Positions 6,193 to 6,672 of a stretch of 6,672 nucleotides of DNA are shown here, piece after piece; positions within the stretch are counted from its first letter, which is position 1, and each line of letters starts with the position of its first letter. The notes beneath the pieces were generated by a model. That model searched no databases and had not been told where the DNA came from. It worked only from the letters and a program-made list of their open reading frames with translations. The stretch spans positions 1 to 6,672 of the forward strand of contig QMSC01000070.1 of assembly GCA_003649515.1 (NCBI GenBank), read 5' to 3'. A program made the translations under genes and the position numbers. This DNA comes from Thermoprotei archaeon. Lineage in GTDB: Archaea; Thermoproteota; Thermoprotei; Thermofilales; B20-G17.

Positions 6193-6235
6193 TAGGGACA
6201 TGGTATATCTTAGGCTTGGGACGCGGTAGCGTTGT

Positions 6236-6672
6236 ATGTTCAAGAGAGTAGCTATTATAGCTTCGGATCGTGATCCTGCAAGCCTCAATATTCTTAGAAA
6301 TTTGATGGCGCTGATAGACATAGAAGTTAACTTAGGTGAAGTTAAGAGCGGTAAAATTTTCACTTACGGCAACATCGACTTCTTCCTTTTCGGAGAGGAG
6401 CTAATATATATGGAGGACCTCGACCTAAAACTAAAGAACTATGATCTCTTCGTTTTCCTCAGCAGGCATGAGAGTGCGAGCCGCATGCGGACGCTATCAG
6501 CGCATGTTCCCGGTAACTGGACAGGAGATGCTAAATATGGAGGTAGGCCACGTAGCTTATGTGTTGCTCCAGCGAATTTCTTGACAAAGCTGGTCATTAC
6601 CTTAAAGGATTTGCAAAGAAGGGATAAGTACCTTGAAAACTGGAATGTAGTGTTTGAAGTAACTCATCACGG
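6236..6672 (+). CDS. dtdA: D-aminoacyl-tRNA deacylase, archaeal/plant GEK1-type (DTD2), 5' part
   Basis: It removes D-amino acids wrongly attached to tRNA. The frame runs from ATG 6236 to the right edge without a stop: 145 complete codons of a protein usually about 270 long. Landmarks that match archaeal DTD2 are FLSRH (74-78, mirrored by ASRH in Pyrococcus horikoshii), the HVPGNW segment (90-95), KYGG (100-103) and EVTHHG at the edge (141-146, the last base cut). The first in-frame upstream ATG (6200) is closed by TAG at 6227-6229, so 6236 is the first possible ATG; its Shine-Dalgarno is poor (GGTAG at 6225-6229). It follows the ferredoxin gene. The C-terminal half, with further conserved glycines and histidines, lies outside the window. 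Confidence 0.9.
   Translation, partial: MFKRVAIIASDRDPASLNILRNLMALIDIEVNLGEVKSGKIFTYGNIDFFLFGEELIYMEDLDLKLKNYDLFVFLSRHESASRMRTLSAHVPGNWTGDAKYGGRPRSLCVAPANFLTKLVITLKDLQRRDKYLENWNVVFEVTHH

Noticed and set aside
6200..6229. Short ATG-led frame before DTD2
   Set aside because: It is in frame with DTD2 but closed by TAG after nine codons; it is too short to support as a gene, and a leader role cannot be judged.
6121..6363. Minus-strand 80-codon frame over the ferredoxin-DTD2 junction
   Set aside because: It overlaps both real genes; the translation has no recognisable family.

Overview
This window looks like ordinary chromosomal DNA from a thermophilic archaeon, most likely of the Thermoproteota/TACK side. 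The strongest evidence is the partial gene at the right end, an archaeal D-aminoacyl-tRNA deacylase (DTD2), a family known from archaea and plants. Supporting evidence is a Sulfolobus-type single-OB-fold ssDNA-binding protein, a ferredoxin that aligns residue for residue with the Asp-ligated Pyrococcus furiosus type, an archaeal-style short PRPP synthetase, TATA-box promoters, heavy use of AGG/AGA arginine and ATA isoleucine codons, and very compact spacing. The genus cannot be fixed from the sequence alone.

Layout, left to right: (1) the first 20 codons of a DUF84/YjjX-like inosine/xanthosine triphosphatase on the minus strand, running off the left edge. It is divergent from (2) a 95-residue OB-fold protein on the plus strand. 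(3) A minus-strand pair, transcribed right to left: a 403-residue tandem nitroreductase/SagB-like protein, followed 7 bp later by an M20 metallopeptidase whose ribosome binding site is built over the SagB stop codon. (4) Divergent from that pair, a plus-strand pair: a TatD-like metal hydrolase and PRPP synthetase. (5) A minus-strand M24 Xaa-Pro dipeptidase, whose stop codon overlaps that of PRPP synthetase. (6) Divergent from it, a plus-strand ferredoxin and the partial DTD2. There are no tRNA or rRNA genes, CRISPR arrays, insertion sequences or other mobile elements that I can see. No gene-free stretch exceeds about 145 bases.

Most genes fall into housekeeping themes: nucleotide-pool and translation quality control (DUF84, DTD2), DNA handling (OB-fold protein, TatD-like), nucleotide precursor supply (PRPP synthetase), peptide and acyl-amino-acid turnover (M20, M24) and electron transfer (ferredoxin, flavin-type nitroreductase). 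Three intergenic regions are divergent, and each has a TATA-like element that could serve one or both sides. Several genes have convincing Shine-Dalgarno sequences, which moves two starts (PRPP synthetase and dipeptidase) inward from longer TTG-initiated frames.

I do not see a clear new multi-gene system. The parts most worth a second look are the SagB-like/M20 translationally coupled pair, with its split flavin-binding signature; the inverted repeat that brackets the TATA box between the dipeptidase and ferredoxin genes; and the ferredoxin insertion.
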